Shown here: piece by piece, positions 14,655 through 16,593 of the stretch
How the letters are laid out: every line of letters starts with the position of its first letter
Numbering within the stretch: position 1 is the stretch's first letter
Assembly (NCBI GenBank): GCA_007571095.1
Contig: RKSB01000054.1
Span: 1-16,593 of the forward strand
From: K189A clade bacterium
Lineage (GTDB): Bacteria > Pseudomonadota > Gammaproteobacteria > Pseudomonadales > Azotimanducaceae
DNA: 16,593 bases
Reading direction: 5' to 3'
Translations under genes and position numbers: made by a program
The notes under the pieces: generated by a model
Told to the model about the DNA's origin: nothing
What the model saw: only the letters and a program-made list of their open reading frames with translations
Databases searched by the model: none

Positions 14655-14978
14655 CTAGTGAAGTTGCCAGCCGTACCGTTGCAGATCAATGCGCCCGTTT
14701 TGCAGGTGAACACCCTCTTTTTCGAGTTTTCGGTATTGTACACTGCCGCCCTTGTTGCTTCGCCTCGTTTTGCCGACGGCACCCACGACTCGATGCCAGG
14801 GCAGACGTGTGTCTTCGGGCAGGTTACGCAACAAATACCCCACCCAGCGGGCATGGCCTGGTACACCCGCCAGTTTGGCTATGGCACCGTAGGTAGTCAC
14901 TTTTCCAGGTGGAATCAGGCTGACAATTTTCCACACCTGATACTTGATCGATTCGAGGTTGCCTTTTTTGATCGCCAA
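14655..14978 (-). CDS. Alkyltransferase-like (ATL) protein, O6-alkylguanine binding
   Basis: Relative of O6-methylguanine-DNA methyltransferase without the acceptor cysteine. The active-site PCHR is PWHR (residues 60-63), which defines the ATL family (E. coli YbaZ, yeast Atl1). These proteins bind O6-alkylguanine and flag it for nucleotide excision repair instead of removing the alkyl group. The 107 residues match the short ATL length, with the helix-turn-helix segment GKVTTYGAIAKLAGVP (25-40) and ARWVG after it. The start is a TTG at 14976-14978, three bases after the Nudix stop and in the same frame as that gene. It lies between the Nudix gene and ampG and is probably co-transcribed with both. 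Confidence 0.9.
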   Translation of the reverse strand: MAIKKGNLESIKYQVWKIVSLIPPGKVTTYGAIAKLAGVPGHARWVGYLLRNLPEDTRLPWHRVVGAVGKTRRSNKGGSVQYRKLEKEGVHLQNGRIDLQRYGWQLH

Positions 14979-14981
14979 GCG

Positions 14982-15821
14982 TCAGTTCCGAATGAATGAA
15001 GAAGGCTGTCCGCCACTGACATGGACTCGAATTCGGGGGCGTAGCCGAACCCAGCCGAATTCGGTGTCTGTACTGGCGGTTTCGTAACCCTTGTCATCGG
15101 GATACAGTAGCTGTCCGGTTGAGTCGACACGTACTCTCAATTCGTCTGTAGTCTTCGCAAGGGCCTCTAACAGCTGCTCAATCGATTCAAAACAGGCCAG
15201 TGTTGCCAGCATGTTCAGAGTTGGAGTCATCATCCGCATTTCCCCTTTGCGGTGAGCATCCAGTGCTTCCAAGGGCGAGAAAAAAGCCTGCTCTACCAGT
15301 TCGCTGTTGTCCTGACAGGGAATCTGCCCCACCGGTAATCGGCCGACGAAGAAACGAGTGTCAAACCGCCGAAGTGCTCCGGGTGGAGTGACCCACCTGG
15401 CCATCGAGTGCAGCCAGTCATTGGCCAGTGTCAGCCGCCATTTCGTGAGTATTTGCAGCAGGTCTGTTTCTCCCTTATGCAGTGATTCCCGAACAGCCAG
15501 CAGTTCAGGGTTTGCAGTCAGTTTTACCAGATTCTTCTCTTTGTTCTGGCGAGCCAGCAAAATGCCGGCTTCTTCAAAAAGCTCTCGAATGGCCGCCAGA
15601 TGAAAGGCCGACAAAGGTTCTCCCACAGGAGAGGCGAAGGCTTGATAAGACGCAAGGTCGCTTTGTTCCGAAGGCTCGACTCGGCCGCCCGGAAAAACCC
15701 ACATGTCACCGGCAAACACGGCCTTGCGGTTGCGCCGCATCATGAGTACCTGAAAAGGATTGTCATCCCGTAGCAAAAGTGTGGTGGCGGCCGGTTTTAT
15801 GGCCACCGAGTCCCTGGTCAC
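14982..15821 (-). CDS. Nudix hydrolase, NUDT19-like
   Basis: Hydrolase of nucleoside diphosphate-linked compounds; the exact substrate cannot be told. The 279-residue product starts with AATTLLLRDDNPFQVLMMRR, the first Nudix strands. The Nudix box is split: GG at 45-46 (VFPGGRVEP) and REL-EEAG at 79-86 (AAIRELFEEAGILL), about 19 residues further apart than in the canonical GX5EX7REUXEEXGU. This insertion is typical of the NUDT19/RP2p group, whose animal members hydrolyse CoA and acyl-CoA. The start appears to be a GTG at 15819-15821 with GAG eight bases before it. It heads the Nudix-ATL-ampG run and is divergent from ccmA. Confidence 0.88.
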   Translation of the reverse strand: MTRDSVAIKPAATTLLLRDDNPFQVLMMRRNRKAVFAGDMWVFPGGRVEPSEQSDLASYQAFASPVGEPLSAFHLAAIRELFEEAGILLARQNKEKNLVKLTANPELLAVRESLHKGETDLLQILTKWRLTLANDWLHSMARWVTPPGALRRFDTRFFVGRLPVGQIPCQDNSELVEQAFFSPLEALDAHRKGEMRMMTPTLNMLATLACFESIEQLLEALAKTTDELRVRVDSTGQLLYPDDKGYETASTDTEFGWVRLRPRIRVHVSGGQPSSFIRN

Positions 15822-15865
15822 GAATGGCTCTTTAATGAGTGCCCTGCGGGCTTTCTGGCCCCACC

Positions 15866-15871
15866 ATCATA
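15866..15871 (-). promoter_or_regulatory. Possible -10 box for the Nudix-ATL-ampG run
   Basis: On the minus strand this reads TATGAT, about 45 bp before the Nudix GTG. No clear -35 hexamer was identified. The support is position and similarity to the consensus only. Confidence 0.3.
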
Positions 15872-15905
15872 AAGCATGCCGGCTTCGGATGGGTTGCGGA
15901 TTCGT

Positions 15906-15911
15906 TATAAT
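15906..15911 (+). promoter_or_regulatory. Probable -10 box of the ccm operon
   Basis: A perfect TATAAT lies 29 bp upstream of the ccmA ATG, giving a short leader. The -35 region 16-17 bp upstream (around cttcgga) is weak. Confidence 0.45.
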
Positions 15912-15940
15912 TGCGGCAGATTGAACCGATTCTGAAAGTC

Positions 15941-16558
15941 ATGTCCGTGGACGCTTCTCTCAGAGTAGAGAATCTGAGCTTTGTTCGATTCCACAAAACA
16001 CTGTTTCAGAATCTCTCATTTTCCCTTCAATCAGGCCAGTTAATGACGGTTGAAGGCGTCAATGGAAGCGGAAAAACCAGCCTGTTGCGCTGCCTTGCCG
16101 GACTGTATACGGAGTATTCGGGGCGAGTGGAAATTCGAGGGAACACACCTTTGCTGATTGGCCATGACTCGGGTCTGAGCGAACGCCTGAGTGCTGTCGA
16201 AAATCTTTGCTGGTATGCCGCCTTGAGAGGCCTGAAGTGCCCACAGTCAGACGTGCGGAGTGCTTTGTCCAGAGTCGGCCTGCAAGGCCTTGAACAGCAT
16301 CCGTGCGGGTTGCTTTCGGCTGGCCAGCGTTCGCGAGTCGCACTGGCCAGGCTACTGATAGAACCTGCCTCTATCTGGCTTCTGGATGAGCCGGAGGCCA
16401 GTCTGGACAAGGCCGGAAACCAGCTGTTTCAAGAACTGTGCCAGGCACACCTCAAGCAGGGCGGGCTGCTTGCCCTGAGTACTCACCGGCCGCTTGAGTT
16501 TTCGTCTGCCGATCTGCGGATTTGTCTGAACGGACAGGCGACATGTGTGAATGCATAA
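15941..16558 (+). CDS. ccmA: Heme exporter ATP-binding protein
   Basis: ATPase subunit of the CcmABCD system that frees heme-loaded CcmE for cytochrome c maturation at the inner membrane. From the ATG at 15941 it has 205 residues, the compact CcmA length. Walker A GVNGSGKTS is at 39-47, the ABC signature LSAGQRSR starts at 125, Walker B IWLLDEPEASLD starts at 145, and the switch histidine is in LSTHRP. CcmA proteins characteristically have LSAGQ(R/K)RR in place of LSGGQ. The frame is open further upstream only from a TTG at 15911, which overlaps the -10 box. Its stop overlaps the start of ccmB by 8 bp, which supports the assignment. Confidence 0.93.
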   Translation: MSVDASLRVENLSFVRFHKTLFQNLSFSLQSGQLMTVEGVNGSGKTSLLRCLAGLYTEYSGRVEIRGNTPLLIGHDSGLSERLSAVENLCWYAALRGLKCPQSDVRSALSRVGLQGLEQHPCGLLSAGQRSRVALARLLIEPASIWLLDEPEASLDKAGNQLFQELCQAHLKQGGLLALSTHRPLEFSSADLRICLNGQATCVNA

Positions 16559-16593
16559 CTCAAGGTTTGCAGGTCTGTTTTATCGGGAATGGC
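16551..16593 (+). CDS. ccmB: Heme exporter permease CcmB, N-terminal fragment cut by the window end
   Basis: An ATG at 16551 overlaps the ccmA TAA (ATGCATAA) and opens a frame to the window edge that reads MHNSRFAGLFYREW. CcmB proteins begin with a similar short cytoplasmic stretch containing REW/REL before the first membrane segment. Only 14 residues are visible, so the call rests mainly on the position after ccmA. Confidence 0.7.
   Translation, partial: MHNSRFAGLFYREW

Overview
The window reads as a chromosomal segment of a gammaproteobacterium with moderately GC-rich core DNA. Its gene order combines two arrangements known from that class: the Pseudomonas-type block ampD-nadC-tRNA-Thr-pilin-pilBCD-coaE, and the enterobacterial adjacency of aceEF to ampD. 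The species cannot be named from this sequence.

Layout. (1) 1-4461, minus strand: a type IV pilus assembly operon reading pilB (ATPase), pilC (inner-membrane platform), pilD (prepilin peptidase), coaE (last step of CoA synthesis). The genes are tightly coupled by TGATG overlaps. The 3' end of coaE carries a partial duplication that runs to the window edge. (2) 4604-5438, plus strand: two overlapping type IV prepilin genes, divergent from pilB across a short promoter region. (3) 5480-5552: tRNA-Thr(CGT). (4) 5553-7449: a markedly AT-rich insert holding a type II restriction-modification pair, a beta-class N6-adenine methyltransferase followed by a PD-(D/E)XK-type endonuclease. Both reading frames are damaged: an in-frame TAA in the 5' part of the methyltransferase frame, and a frameshift in a T7 tract plus an in-frame TGA in the endonuclease. 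(5) 7450-8890: nadC (minus) and ampD (plus), divergent with only 28 bp between starts. (6) 8928-12967: aceE and aceF of pyruvate dehydrogenase; no lpd follows. (7) 12936-15821, minus strand: an apparent operon of a NUDT19-like Nudix hydrolase, an alkyltransferase-like protein (PWHR in place of PCHR) and the muropeptide permease ampG, whose 3' end overlaps aceF tail to tail. (8) 15941-end: ccmA and the first codons of ccmB, the start of a cytochrome c maturation operon.

The genes form recognisable modules: pilus assembly with its prepilin substrates, peptidoglycan recycling (AmpG imports anhydromuropeptides, AmpD trims them), central carbon metabolism (AceEF), cofactor synthesis (CoaE, NadC) and heme export for c-type cytochromes.

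The most interesting points are: the decaying restriction-modification island beside tRNA-Thr, at a position known as a variable spot next to pilA in Pseudomonas; a five-unit 24-bp tandem repeat coding an 8-residue repeat inside AmpG; a degenerate cysteine domain in PilD; and the coaE 3' duplication. I saw no convincing wholly new system, no CRISPR array and no transposase.
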